Part shown: in pieces, positions 45,097 to 54,270 of the stretch
Position numbering within the stretch: position 1 is the stretch's first letter
Layout: the number at the start of each line of letters is the position of its first letter
DNA from: Pigmentibacter ruber
GTDB taxonomy: Bacteria > Bdellovibrionota_B > Oligoflexia > Silvanigrellales > Silvanigrellaceae
Assembly: GCF_009792895.1 (NCBI RefSeq)
Contig: NZ_WSSC01000001.1
Coordinates: 1,488,001 to 1,552,000, forward strand
Reading direction: 5' to 3'
Length of the DNA stretch: 64,000 bases
Made by a program: the position numbers and the translations under genes
Notes under the pieces: generated by a model
Database searches by the model: none
Seen by the model: the letters and a program-made list of their open reading frames with translations, nothing else
Told to the model about the DNA's origin: nothing

Positions 45097-46600
45097 TATA
45101 AAATAAATTCACACAATCTACCGCCTTAAGCCATCTGTATAGGTTAGCACTTGCTATAGCTTCTGGCATTGTTGGCCTAAATTCTTTCCCATTATAATCC
45201 TTAACAGATTCAAATATATCCTGTTCTTTTAAGCCTGTAACAGCTGCCATAGCGGCTCCTAGAGAAGTTGTTTCTGTATTAGCAGGTCTGAATAACTCTG
45301 TTTGTAATAAATCTGCTTGAAACTGCATAAGGAAATCATTTCTAGAAGCTCCACCATCAACTCCCACTTTTAATATTTTTTGTTTACTTAATTTTTCCAT
45401 TAATTTCAGTAACTGGACATTTTGCATTGCAATACTTTCAAGCACAGCCCTAATAATCTGCGCTTTTTGTGTTCCTCTTGTAAGCCCAAATAAAACCCCC
45501 TTTGCCTGCGGATTCCAATAAGGCGCGCCTAAACCTGCTAATGAAGGAACAAATAAAATTTCTTCATCTCTAGGATAACTCATCGCCTGTTCAGCACTTT
45601 CAGCAGAGTTTTTTACCCAACCAAAATTATCTCGAAGAAATTGAACTGCAGCTCCAGCAATAAATGCGGAACCTTCCAATGCAAATGCTCTTTTATTTTT
45701 TGTTGCAAAAGCAACCGTAGTAAGCAATCCTTCATCAGTTGTAACAATATGTTCCCCAGTATTCATTAACAGAAAAGCACCTGTACCAAAAGTTATTTTT
45801 GCTTCTCCAGAATGAATACATTTTTGTCCAAATAAAGCAGCTTGCTGATCCCCTAATACACCCATTATTGGTATACCATCTGGGAGTCCTGGTACTTTAA
45901 AAGTTTCTCCAAAATTAGCAAAACTTGGTTTAATTTCAGCTAAACTTTTTTCAGAAATATTAAATAGCTTTAATAAATCTTGATCATAATTTCCAGTATG
46001 TAAATTATACAACATTGTACGACTTGCATTTGTATGATCAGTTACAAATGATTTCCCGTTTGTTAATTTCCAAATCACAAATGAGTCTATAGTGCCTAAA
46101 GCTAATTCACCTGTTAAATCCCACTGTTTTACAGAAGAATATTGTTCTAACATCCAGCGCATTTTAGAAGCGCTAAAATAGGGATCACAAACTAGCCCCG
46201 TTTTTTGAAGTATTTCTTCTTGTAATTTTTTATTCTTTTTTAAATTCTCACAAAAATCTGCAGTTCTTCTATCTTGCCAAACAATTGCATTACCAGCTAT
46301 TTCGCCTGTCTTTTTATTCCAAGCCAAACATGTTTCTCTTTGATTTGTAATACCAATAGCTGCAATTTTTGCTGCTGAAAAGTTTGAATTTTGTTGATAA
46401 GAAAGCTCTATTGCATTCTGTATTGCTTTTAAAGTAGTTTCCCAAATCTGTTGTGGATTATGTTCAACCAATCCTGGCCTTGGATAAATTTGAGGAAATT
46501 CAATTTTATTATTTCCATACATTGAAAAATCATTCATACTAAAAAAAGAGGCCTGAATTCCTGTGGTACCTTCATCTATTGATAAGATAAAATGAGTCAT
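45092..46600 (-). CDS. glpK: Glycerol kinase
   Basis: Phosphorylates glycerol to glycerol 3-phosphate in the cytoplasm. About 502 residues from the ATG at 46600, which has GGAGTGGGAG upstream and is preferred over the ORF's further start at 46678. FGGY features are FILSIDEGTTGIQASFF, ITNQRETCLAWNKKTG, WQDRRTADFC and VDGGASRNDFLMQFQADLL. No glpF or glpD is adjacent, so glycerol uptake genes must be elsewhere. The start lies 58 bases from the divergent nagZ gene. Confidence 0.96.
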   Translation of the reverse strand: MTHFILSIDEGTTGIQASFFSMNDFSMYGNNKIEFPQIYPRPGLVEHNPQQIWETTLKAIQNAIELSYQQNSNFSAAKIAAIGITNQRETCLAWNKKTGEIAGNAIVWQDRRTADFCENLKKNKKLQEEILQKTGLVCDPYFSASKMRWMLEQYSSVKQWDLTGELALGTIDSFVIWKLTNGKSFVTDHTNASRTMLYNLHTGNYDQDLLKLFNISEKSLAEIKPSFANFGETFKVPGLPDGIPIMGVLGDQQAALFGQKCIHSGEAKITFGTGAFLLMNTGEHIVTTDEGLLTTVAFATKNKRAFALEGSAFIAGAAVQFLRDNFGWVKNSAESAEQAMSYPRDEEILFVPSLAGLGAPYWNPQAKGVLFGLTRGTQKAQIIRAVLESIAMQNVQLLKLMEKLSKQKILKVGVDGGASRNDFLMQFQADLLQTELFRPANTETTSLGAAMAAVTGLKEQDIFESVKDYNGKEFRPTMPEAIASANLYRWLKAVDCVNLFYK

Positions 46601-46657
46601 AACTCCCACTCCTTTGAATTTAGGGAAAAACGTAATGAGTTTATGGAGGATACTAAC

Positions 46658-47797
46658 TTGAGTCTGAAAGAGCGACAATCAATTCCAAAAAAATTTGAAA
46701 AATATTTTTTTTCATTGCCATTTATTGAGCAAGCGGGTTTTTTCTTATGGCCATCATTAAATAGCGTTGAAATTCAAGCGGAAGAAAAAAAATTATTAAA
46801 TCTAATAAAACCATCTGGGATGATATTGTTTAAAAGGAATTTTCAAAGTTTTTCACAAGCAAGAAATTTAATTCAAACAATAAAAAAAGTGCGTGGTATT
46901 AAAAAAAGCACTTATAAAATTCCAATGATAGTTTCAATCGATGAAGAAGGGGGAAGAGTCTCTCGCTTACCACCTCCTTTTAATAGAGGTAAACCAGCCC
47001 TTGAATTTGCCGAACAAAATGATTTAAATGGCTTGGAAGGTCAATTGTTGCATCAAATTTTTGTTGCAAAAAATTTAGGTATTAATAGTTTACTTAGTCC
47101 TGTTGTAGATATCCTTACAGAACCATCTAATTTAGTCATAGGGGATAGATGCTTTGGTCGTACACCAGAAAAGGTTACAAAGTTCGCCTCTTTCGTAAAT
47201 AAAATACTGCTTGCTGAAAATATGTATTCCTGTGCAAAACATTTCCCTGGGCATGGAAATACAACTACAGATTCGCACAAGGAATTGAGTGTCAGCAATG
47301 TTACATTAGAAGTTCTAAGAAAAAGGGAATGGATTCCTTTCAAAAATTTAATAAACGAAAATGTCCCATTTATTATTACAGCCCATGTTTTAATTCCTGA
47401 AATTGATGAAAATAATCCAGCAACTTTAAGTAAAATAATTCTTGCAAAATATTTACGAAAAGAATTAGGTTTTAAAGGATTAATAATTAGTGATGACTTA
47501 AGAATGAACGCTATTGCTGAACATTATAAGCAAAAAAGAAAGGTTCAATCTTCTATAACTGAAAATAATAATATTTCTTTTCAAGAAGATGATAATTATT
47601 TGCAACATGCAGCTATCGATGCATTAAAAGCTGGTTGTGATATTTTGTTAAGTTGTCAAAGTATTGTTAGGGAAGCAAAAATTGCATATGCAATCGCAAA
47701 CAAAATGCAGAATGATAAACTATTCCATAAATTGATGTTGGAGAAAGCGTGGAATATTTTTTCGACCTTAACAAAAAAGCGAAAGATGAAAATATAA
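46658..47797 (+). CDS. nagZ: Beta-N-acetylhexosaminidase NagZ (GH3)
   Basis: A family 3 glycoside hydrolase of about 380 residues, cytoplasmic, that removes GlcNAc from recycled muropeptides. Motifs are SIDEEGGRVSRL, CAKHFPGHGNTTTDSHKEL (the NagZ His loop) and GFKGLIISDDLRMNAI, with the Asp nucleophile in SDD. The TTG at 46658 has GGAGG eight bases upstream and is preferred; the ATG at 46643 includes that GGAGG inside the gene, and the ATG at 46592 overlaps glpK. The end overlaps the next gene by 49 bases. Confidence 0.9.
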   Translation: MSLKERQSIPKKFEKYFFSLPFIEQAGFFLWPSLNSVEIQAEEKKLLNLIKPSGMILFKRNFQSFSQARNLIQTIKKVRGIKKSTYKIPMIVSIDEEGGRVSRLPPPFNRGKPALEFAEQNDLNGLEGQLLHQIFVAKNLGINSLLSPVVDILTEPSNLVIGDRCFGRTPEKVTKFASFVNKILLAENMYSCAKHFPGHGNTTTDSHKELSVSNVTLEVLRKREWIPFKNLINENVPFIITAHVLIPEIDENNPATLSKIILAKYLRKELGFKGLIISDDLRMNAIAEHYKQKRKVQSSITENNNISFQEDDNYLQHAAIDALKAGCDILLSCQSIVREAKIAYAIANKMQNDKLFHKLMLEKAWNIFSTLTKKRKMKI

Positions 47798-48408
47798 TAG
47801 TTATAACAATTTATAGCTTATTTTTTCATTTCTTTTTAGTACTTGCTATCGCTTTGCTGAAACCACACCCACCTGAGTTTATTAGTATTAAAGTTTCAAC
47901 AAATACAATTCAATTAAGTACAAATAAATCGCAATCAAATAAACAAACTATTCAAAAACAACAAGACAAAAAAATTCCAAAAGAAGAAATTGTCAAATCA
48001 AATACTGCCAAACGTAGCATTCAGAAAGAAATTCCGTCTGAAAAAACAGCTCCATCAACAAACGCTAAAGATATCCCAAATCCAACTCCTGAAGGGCAAT
48101 CATCAAATCCTAGTAAGGAATTTTATTCAGCTGAATCTACGGTAGATAAAACCGCTCAGTGCACATTACCTGAAATTAATTTAACAGATGATGCTACTAA
48201 TGCGGGAATTAAAAGTGGGAATGTTATTATAGAGGTGCAAATTAATAGCCAAGGAAAAGTAACTAATGCAACATTGATAAAAGGTACTGGATATAAAATA
48301 GATCAAGTAGCTTTAAATGCTGCAAAAGAATTAAATTGCAAACCAGCAAGAAGAGACCAAGAAAGTGTTGGTGTGATAAAAAGAATCAACTGGGTAATTG
48401 TTCAGTAA
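47749..48408 (+). CDS. TonB C-terminal-domain (energy transducer) protein
   Basis: A 219-residue TonB-like protein. A single N-terminal membrane segment (about 15-38, IVITIYSLFFHFFLVLAIALL) is followed by a Lys/Ser/Pro-rich periplasmic linker (45-130) and a TonB C-terminal fold (about 135-219: GIKSGNVIIEVQINSQGKV, then KIDQVALNAAKELNCKPAR). GTG start with TTGGAG upstream. The first 49 bases lie inside the 3' end of nagZ. It may pass proton-motive energy from ExbB/ExbD to an outer-membrane receptor. Confidence 0.85.
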   Translation: MEYFFDLNKKAKDENIIVITIYSLFFHFFLVLAIALLKPHPPEFISIKVSTNTIQLSTNKSQSNKQTIQKQQDKKIPKEEIVKSNTAKRSIQKEIPSEKTAPSTNAKDIPNPTPEGQSSNPSKEFYSAESTVDKTAQCTLPEINLTDDATNAGIKSGNVIIEVQINSQGKVTNATLIKGTGYKIDQVALNAAKELNCKPARRDQESVGVIKRINWVIVQ

Positions 48409-48419
48409 TTCTAATGAAA

Positions 48420-49160
48420 TTAATCTTTTCTACCACCAAAAATTTGCAAAAGACTGATAAATAAATTGATGAAATTTAAGTACATGGTTAAAGCCCCATA
48501 AATCATAAATTTGCCTATTTCTTGCCTATTACCAGCTGATTGATAAGAAATTTCAAGCGCCCCCTCACGAATACGTTGTGAATCATATGCCGTTAAACCA
48601 GAAAATACTAAAATTCCTGCCCAACCTGTAAATGACCTTAAAATTGGGCTGTGCATAAATATATTCAAAATTCCTGCCCCAATAATCATAAACAATCCCA
48701 TGTACAAGAATGTGCGCATAAATCCTAAATTTTTCTTTGTAACTGCTCCAAATATTGCCAAAGCAGCAAAACCCATAGCGGCTATAAAGAATATAGAGAT
48801 AACATTTCCAATAGGATAAACATTCATAATGATTGCAAAAGTAAATCCAGTAACTGCAGCATAAACAAGAAATAAAGCTTTTAATGCAGAAGCGCTTAAT
48901 TTATTTGCAGCAAAACTCATCACCATAACAAGAGCAACCTGCATTAGAAAGATTGCAAAGATAAATCCAGAGCCCATTTTTAGGAGATAATTCAAGGTAT
49001 TTGTTTGAACAATACCAACACCAACAATAGCACTTAATAAAACTCCAAAAGACATCCAGCCATATACACCAGAAATAAGCTTGCTTGCATTTGCTTGAGC
49101 AAGTGAATTTTTTCCTGCGTTTTCCATCCAGTTTGAATTATTATTTTGAAACCGATTCAT
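48420..49160 (-). CDS. Bax inhibitor-1/YccA family membrane protein
   Basis: A 246-residue seven-helix membrane protein. The family pattern is clear: MSFGVLLSAIVGVGI, the GFTFAIIMNVYPIGNVISIFF and GFMRTFLYMGLFM segments, and FSGLTAYDSQRIREGAL, followed by YGALTMYLNFINLFISLLQIFGGR. Bacterial members behave as pH-sensitive ion leak channels or modulate FtsH. ATG at 49160 has AAGGAAGG upstream. It is 60 bases downstream of dusB on the same strand, possibly in the same transcript. Confidence 0.93.
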   Translation of the reverse strand: MNRFQNNNSNWMENAGKNSLAQANASKLISGVYGWMSFGVLLSAIVGVGIVQTNTLNYLLKMGSGFIFAIFLMQVALVMVMSFAANKLSASALKALFLVYAAVTGFTFAIIMNVYPIGNVISIFFIAAMGFAALAIFGAVTKKNLGFMRTFLYMGLFMIIGAGILNIFMHSPILRSFTGWAGILVFSGLTAYDSQRIREGALEISYQSAGNRQEIGKFMIYGALTMYLNFINLFISLLQIFGGRKD

Positions 49161-49220
49161 ATCAAATTCCTTCCTTACACGTGAAAAATGTTGACTCAAC
49201 ACATTCCAATAGTAATCTAA

Positions 49221-50348
49221 TCAATCTTTCTTATTTGACAAGACAGCGTTCATTTCTTCATCACCCACGCCTCTATCCAATTGTCTATCCATTTCAAACT
49301 TGGGATCATACCCCTCATGCATTTCATAATCACCATCACCATAACGAATATAGTGGGGAGCAATTTTCTTAGCATATTCTTTTAAAAGTACTTTTGCTTG
49401 TTCCAAATCTTCGACTTTGTTTAAAACATCTCTTAAAGCTTTGCTTTGTGGGAAACCTTTAGTATACCAAAGCAGATGTTTCCGTGCTAAAATTGCTGAA
49501 ATTTTTGTTTTGCCATAGTGCTCTTCTTGGTAAGTAATATGCCTAAGCAATACGTCATACCACTCAGCAAAAGTAGGTTGATAACGCTTCCCTTCTAATA
49601 TTTCTTTAAAAATCCAAGGATTTCCCAAAGCTCCGCGACTGATCATCACAGCGTCGCAACCAGTTTCTTTCTGCATTTTTTCTGCAAATTGAAAATCAAA
49701 GATATCTCCATTACCAACTTTTATAGCTTTGCTTGGATTTTTAGCAGCTGCTTGCATAGAAAGTTGAATACCATTTAAATCACATGGTGTAGAATAGGAC
49801 TCCGAACGTGTACGGCCGTGGATAGTGAACATATCAACTAGTTCAGTAAGAACTCGATTAGTTGTATCTTCGACATTAATTAGCTCACGAGTGTAACCTA
49901 AACGGAATTTAGCAGATAGAGGCTTTGTTGTTGCTTCTCTGGCTAATTTCACAGTTTGTGAAATACGTTCAGGTTCTTTCAAAATAGCACTCCCACAACC
50001 TGCATTAACAACTTTTCGAACAGGGCAACCCATATTTATATCAATAGTATCAAAACCTTGTTTATCTAAAACAGAAACCGCATGCGCCACTTGAATAGCA
50101 TCTGGTCCTGTTACTTGAACACCAAGAATGCCCTCAGAAGAATGGCGCGCCATCATGTCAAAAGTCTTCTTATTTTTATAAGAAATAGCTGTAGCAGATA
50201 GCATTTCTACATAAGTTAAGCCTGCCCCCATTTCTTGTGCAATTCGGCGAAAAGGTATATCAGAGACCCCTGCTAATGGAGCTAAAAACACTCTATTTTT
50301 TAATTTTAATGACCCCAATTGAATTGGTTGATTAAAAAAGTTGCTCAT
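49221..50348 (-). CDS. dusB: tRNA-dihydrouridine synthase DusB
   Basis: A 375-residue flavin enzyme reducing uridine to dihydrouridine in tRNA. Signatures are VFLAPLAGVSDIPFRRIAQEMGAGL at the start, the catalytic Cys in DINMGCPVRKVVNAGCGSAIL, LSAKFRLGY, TIHGRTRSESYS and DAVMISRGALGNPWIF. The C-terminal helical tRNA-binding domain follows. It starts one base after the rlmN stop, so the two RNA-modification genes are co-transcribed. Confidence 0.95.
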   Translation of the reverse strand: MSNFFNQPIQLGSLKLKNRVFLAPLAGVSDIPFRRIAQEMGAGLTYVEMLSATAISYKNKKTFDMMARHSSEGILGVQVTGPDAIQVAHAVSVLDKQGFDTIDINMGCPVRKVVNAGCGSAILKEPERISQTVKLAREATTKPLSAKFRLGYTRELINVEDTTNRVLTELVDMFTIHGRTRSESYSTPCDLNGIQLSMQAAAKNPSKAIKVGNGDIFDFQFAEKMQKETGCDAVMISRGALGNPWIFKEILEGKRYQPTFAEWYDVLLRHITYQEEHYGKTKISAILARKHLLWYTKGFPQSKALRDVLNKVEDLEQAKVLLKEYAKKIAPHYIRYGDGDYEMHEGYDPKFEMDRQLDRGVGDEEMNAVLSNKKD

Positions 50349-50349
50349 T

Positions 50350-51420
50350 TTACTTTACCTTGTCTTTAATTAACTGCCCGCATGCAGCCTGAATATCTCT
50401 CCCTTTGGAAAGACGCACAGTAGCAACCATACCTGCTTTTTTCAATTCTTGTTGAAAAGCAAAGACTCTGCCTAAATCCGGGCGTCGATAGGAAGCCCCT
50501 TCGTGCTCATTCAATGGAATAAGATTGATTTTAACAGAAATACCTTCAAGAAGAGCTATTAATTCACTTGCATGTGCAGAGGTATCGTTAATTCCGCGAA
50601 GCAATGTGTATTGAATCATAAAAGAACGACGGGAACCTTGCTGTGAATGCTTGCGCAAGACTTCAACCACATCCGTTATTGAATGCCTATTATTTACTGG
50701 CATTATTTTACTGCGTTCTGAATTATAAGGGGAGTGGAGGGATAATGCTACTGCTACTTTTGTAAAAGTTAACACTTTTTCTAATTGGGGTAAAAGACCA
50801 ACAGTGCTAATTGTCACCTTATTAGGAGAAAAATTTAATCCTTTATTATCACAAAGAATATGAGTACTTTCAATAACATTATCTAAATTATCTAAGGGCT
50901 CTCCCATACCCATATAAACTACGTTCGTAATTCTTTCATATTTAGCAGTTTCATGTGCAGAATTTTCTTGTCTCCAACGCTCTGCTTCTAAAATTTGTCC
51001 AATGATTTCATCTGTATCTAAGTTTCGCGCCAACCCCATACGCCCCGTTTGACAGAAACGGCATGCTTGAGCACAACCAACTTGTGTTGAAATGCATTGG
51101 GTTAAGCGTCCTAACTCAGGAATTAAGACACTTTCTACTAATCGCCCGTCACGTTTCAAACGCATGATGAACTTTACTGATCCATCTTGCTTACTATAGT
51201 CTAAATCAATAATTTCAATAGGATATTCAAATGTATAAGATTCATTCAACCATCTTTTAACTTCTTCACTCAACCCAAAAAATGGAGTGGGTGAAGATGA
51301 AGATTTTTTATATATTTCACGATAAATTACTTCAGCTCGAAGCGAAGATTTTAAATCACCAAACTGCTGGGCAATACTTCTTGCCAAAGTAATTCGATCT
51401 TGGCTAAAAATTGATTTCAT
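50350..51420 (-). CDS. rlmN: 23S rRNA/tRNA adenine C2-methyltransferase RlmN
   Basis: A 356-residue radical SAM enzyme that methylates A2503 of 23S rRNA and A37 of some tRNAs. The CxxxCxxC cluster motif is in CAQACRFCQTGRMG, with the upstream TQVGC. YMGMGEPLDNLDNV, LSLHS, IPLNEHEG and the late Cys in AACGQL complete the pattern. The ATG at 51420 is used; a GTG at 51435 is possible and lies right at the foot of a hairpin (51436-51462). Confidence 0.95.
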   Translation of the reverse strand: MKSIFSQDRITLARSIAQQFGDLKSSLRAEVIYREIYKKSSSSPTPFFGLSEEVKRWLNESYTFEYPIEIIDLDYSKQDGSVKFIMRLKRDGRLVESVLIPELGRLTQCISTQVGCAQACRFCQTGRMGLARNLDTDEIIGQILEAERWRQENSAHETAKYERITNVVYMGMGEPLDNLDNVIESTHILCDNKGLNFSPNKVTISTVGLLPQLEKVLTFTKVAVALSLHSPYNSERSKIMPVNNRHSITDVVEVLRKHSQQGSRRSFMIQYTLLRGINDTSAHASELIALLEGISVKINLIPLNEHEGASYRRPDLGRVFAFQQELKKAGMVATVRLSKGRDIQAACGQLIKDKVK

Positions 51421-51435
51421 TTTAATTGATCCCAC

Positions 51436-51462
51436 AAAGAGTCACCTAATCGGTGACTCTTT
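51436..51462. repeat. Perfect 11-bp hairpin upstream of rlmN
   Basis: AAAGAGTCACC and GGTGACTCTTT form a perfect stem with a 5-nt loop immediately before the rlmN start region and between two divergent genes. As there is no gene reading into it from either side, it is not an ordinary terminator. It may lie in the rlmN leader or be an operator. Confidence 0.6.
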
Positions 51463-51560
51463 ATCAAACAGAGTATAAACAGCTGGTCAAGGTATTTTTG
51501 CCAAAATTCGACAGCTTATGCTAACTTGCTGAAAGCGTCTAATTTTATAGGAGTAGATGA

Positions 51561-53807
51561 ATGCAAATGGAAGGTGAATACAATAAGGATAAAAATGTGA
51601 ATTACCCTAATACTATTTCTCCTGAATTAATAAAGAAACTTCAACTTGACCCAACCAGAATAAATATTCATCACACAAGGATTATGCAGGCTTTAAATAA
51701 TGAAATTAAAACCACCATCCCTATTATGGGCGCTTGTACCACTAGCAACGGAGGCATTATCTCCTGGAAACAAATTACAAGAATATTATCATCCACCTTC
51801 CATCCTTCACGAAGAAAATTTCAAAGAAGCGCAATGGATTTTTGGCGTGAAAATCATTTAGTAACATGTATTCCTGCTGCAGGAGCCGCATCTCGTTTCT
51901 TTAGTGACTTGCAAAAATATATTATTATCTTAGATGACCTTATTCCCGAATTAAAAGATATTTTTAATAAATTCACAGTTAATAAAACAGGCTATCATTT
52001 ACCTTATAATATTAGAAAAAAAATACATACCACTATTTTAAATATAAAAAATATTCCTGAAATTTCAGTTTTATTTGATTCTCTTGAAGAGCACATTGCA
52101 GAAGAAAGCAAAAAAAATTGCTATCAATTTTATTTTTTTCTCTTAGAACTTTTACAAACTGGATCAACTGAAAATCAGTATGGAGAAAAAAGTAATAAAA
52201 AAACAGCCAGAAAGAAAACCTCTTCACAACAAATAAATGAACAAATAATAAGAACACCATGGGACTATAATCAACCGTTGTTAAAACAAAAATTGGATGA
52301 AAAAAATAAGCAAGTCTTAAAGTATTCAGCACAAACTAACCATTGGATGGAGAGAATTGTCGTTCCTAATAATTCTATGAAAAAACAAACAGAAGAATTT
52401 AAAAACGAATTTATTCTTTTTAATTCGCATGAACAAAATATTTTAAAATCTTATAGTATATGCTCTACATTTGTGTATTTATATGGTGCTTTACCAAAAG
52501 CTCTTGTTCCTACAACAATTGAAGGAGACTCTTTTCTAACTTTAAAAATTGCTGAACAAATTAAATTGTTTCCTTGTTTAGGAAATGTTTTAGTTGTCCC
52601 AACAAATTTAAAAAAAGATTTTGAACAGGAAATATCAAAAAACTCAAGCTACTTACAAGAAAATATAAATGATATTTTTGCCTTAAAAGACTCACCATTT
52701 GCTCCTGTTTGGTTAAAACACAATGCAAATCAAAAAGGAGATTGGCTTGTTTTAGAACAAGGAAAATCCTTATCAACTATCAGATTTAAATTAGATGGAA
52801 CTCCATATACAGACGAAGATGGGAATTATGTTCCTATTTCTGCAGGACATGGCGAATTAATACATTTATTTGATTCTATTGCGGACTCCTTTCCAAATGC
52901 TGAATGTTTACATATTCGAAACATAGATAACGTTATAGGCACATCAAAAGATAGAATAGAAGAACTCAATATTCCTGCTGAGGCATTTAAAATTATTCGT
53001 GATTGTATTGAGGTTCTTCGAGCAAAAATTGAAGATCATCTTTTTCATGACCAAAATAAGAAACAGTCTATTCAAAAGTTACATGATCAAGAAGTTCTAA
53101 AAGTTCTTAATTATTTATGTTCTTTTATTAATCAAGAATTAGCTCAAGATGGATTAAATTTATGTTTTAATAATGAAAAACAATTTATAGGCATCCCTTT
53201 CCAAACAATACATAAAATTGTTGGAAACCTGTTCCATTGGCAACCACTTTCAGAACACTTAGATCATTATTCAGCCTGGGAGAAAACACTTTCATGGTTG
53301 GAACAACCCATTTCTATATTTGGAGTTGTTCGCAAAGAAGTAGCAGATTTTGGTGGAGGACCTATTTTTGCCGAGCTTTCTGACGGCACAAAAATAAAAT
53401 TATGTATTGAAATGCCGCATGTCGATGAAAAAGAAACAATGGAGTATTTTGGTCCACGTGGGAAGGCAACACATTTTAATCCAGTTCTTGCTTTTTTTGA
53501 ATTACGAACAAATAAACGTTCCTTTGAAAAAGAACAATTGTTAGGAAAAAAGGTAAATTATTCTAAACTTTTTGACGACAGGTTTTGGCTTTTAACCAAA
53601 AGGGAATACAAAGGTGTTCCTGTGTGTTATCATGAAACAGTATTGCATGAATTAATTGGAAATTCTGCAACATCAAATTTGGTCTTCATAGAAGTTCCAA
53701 GAACTCTTTTTCGTCCGCATAAATCTTTTTTTGATTCTTTAGGAAATGATAGGCGAACTTATGGATTTGACGAAACTTTGGTCTCACTCGAAGCAAGAAA
53801 TTTTTAG
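51561..53807 (+). CDS. DUF4301-like protein (nucleotidyltransferase-like fold)
   Basis: A 748-residue cytoplasmic protein. VTCIPAAGAASRFFSDL (about 101-117) and YGALPKALVPTTIEGDSFLTLKIAEQI (about 313-339) match the DUF4301 pattern and resemble the GxGxR and Lys motifs of sugar-phosphate nucleotidyltransferases. Between them a Lys-rich segment (about 210-290) is an insertion. Further on are DGTPYTDEDGNYVPISAGHGELIHLF and ADFGGGPIFAELSDGTKIKLCIEMPHVD. The reaction is unknown. AGGAG lies seven bases before the start. It overlaps the next gene by 62 bases. Confidence 0.75.
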   Translation: MQMEGEYNKDKNVNYPNTISPELIKKLQLDPTRINIHHTRIMQALNNEIKTTIPIMGACTTSNGGIISWKQITRILSSTFHPSRRKFQRSAMDFWRENHLVTCIPAAGAASRFFSDLQKYIIILDDLIPELKDIFNKFTVNKTGYHLPYNIRKKIHTTILNIKNIPEISVLFDSLEEHIAEESKKNCYQFYFFLLELLQTGSTENQYGEKSNKKTARKKTSSQQINEQIIRTPWDYNQPLLKQKLDEKNKQVLKYSAQTNHWMERIVVPNNSMKKQTEEFKNEFILFNSHEQNILKSYSICSTFVYLYGALPKALVPTTIEGDSFLTLKIAEQIKLFPCLGNVLVVPTNLKKDFEQEISKNSSYLQENINDIFALKDSPFAPVWLKHNANQKGDWLVLEQGKSLSTIRFKLDGTPYTDEDGNYVPISAGHGELIHLFDSIADSFPNAECLHIRNIDNVIGTSKDRIEELNIPAEAFKIIRDCIEVLRAKIEDHLFHDQNKKQSIQKLHDQEVLKVLNYLCSFINQELAQDGLNLCFNNEKQFIGIPFQTIHKIVGNLFHWQPLSEHLDHYSAWEKTLSWLEQPISIFGVVRKEVADFGGGPIFAELSDGTKIKLCIEMPHVDEKETMEYFGPRGKATHFNPVLAFFELRTNKRSFEKEQLLGKKVNYSKLFDDRFWLLTKREYKGVPVCYHETVLHELIGNSATSNLVFIEVPRTLFRPHKSFFDSLGNDRRTYGFDETLVSLEARNF

Positions 53808-54270
53808 TATTGAAGAAAGTATTACTGAAAAAGGAAAAATTTTTTTTCAACAATTAGGAAAACAACTTGAAAAAGATATTCTATTTCTTAAAGCCCAAAA
53901 AGATCTAGAAAAAAATTTATTTTTTCACCAGCTAAAAGTATCATTTGGATCAATTGTATTAGATCCACAAAATAAAGAAGTAACAAAAGAATATATTTTT
54001 ATTTATATCCCAGGTGATGCTGGTTTTTTAATTGAACCAAATCAAACCTATGAACAATTTTATTTATTCCGTGCTACAAAATTAATTCAACAGGTAGATT
54101 TAGGAAAATCAGATGGAAATTATTCGCCATTATTTATTTTAAAAAGTGGAGTTATTGAAGAATTTTTGCTTCTTGATGAAAACTATATTAGAGTAAATGA
54201 AAATAATAAAACATTATCATTAAAACAAACAAGTGAAATGCTTTTACTTTTAGCAGATTCAATGCAGTAA
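53746..54270 (+). CDS. Protein of unknown function, overlapping the DUF4301-like gene
   Basis: A 174-residue soluble protein that I do not recognise. It starts inside the preceding gene (ATG 53746, or ATG 53761 after GATAGGCG) and probably relies on translational coupling. The N-terminal half is helical and charged (about 15-60), then beta strands with YIFIYIPGDAGFLIEPNQTYEQFYLFRATKLIQ. No motif, signal or membrane segment. Its codon use matches its neighbours. It is convergent with the S8-like protease, with no gap between the stops. Confidence 0.65.
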   Translation: MIGELMDLTKLWSHSKQEIFSIEESITEKGKIFFQQLGKQLEKDILFLKAQKDLEKNLFFHQLKVSFGSIVLDPQNKEVTKEYIFIYIPGDAGFLIEPNQTYEQFYLFRATKLIQQVDLGKSDGNYSPLFILKSGVIEEFLLLDENYIRVNENNKTLSLKQTSEMLLLLADSMQ

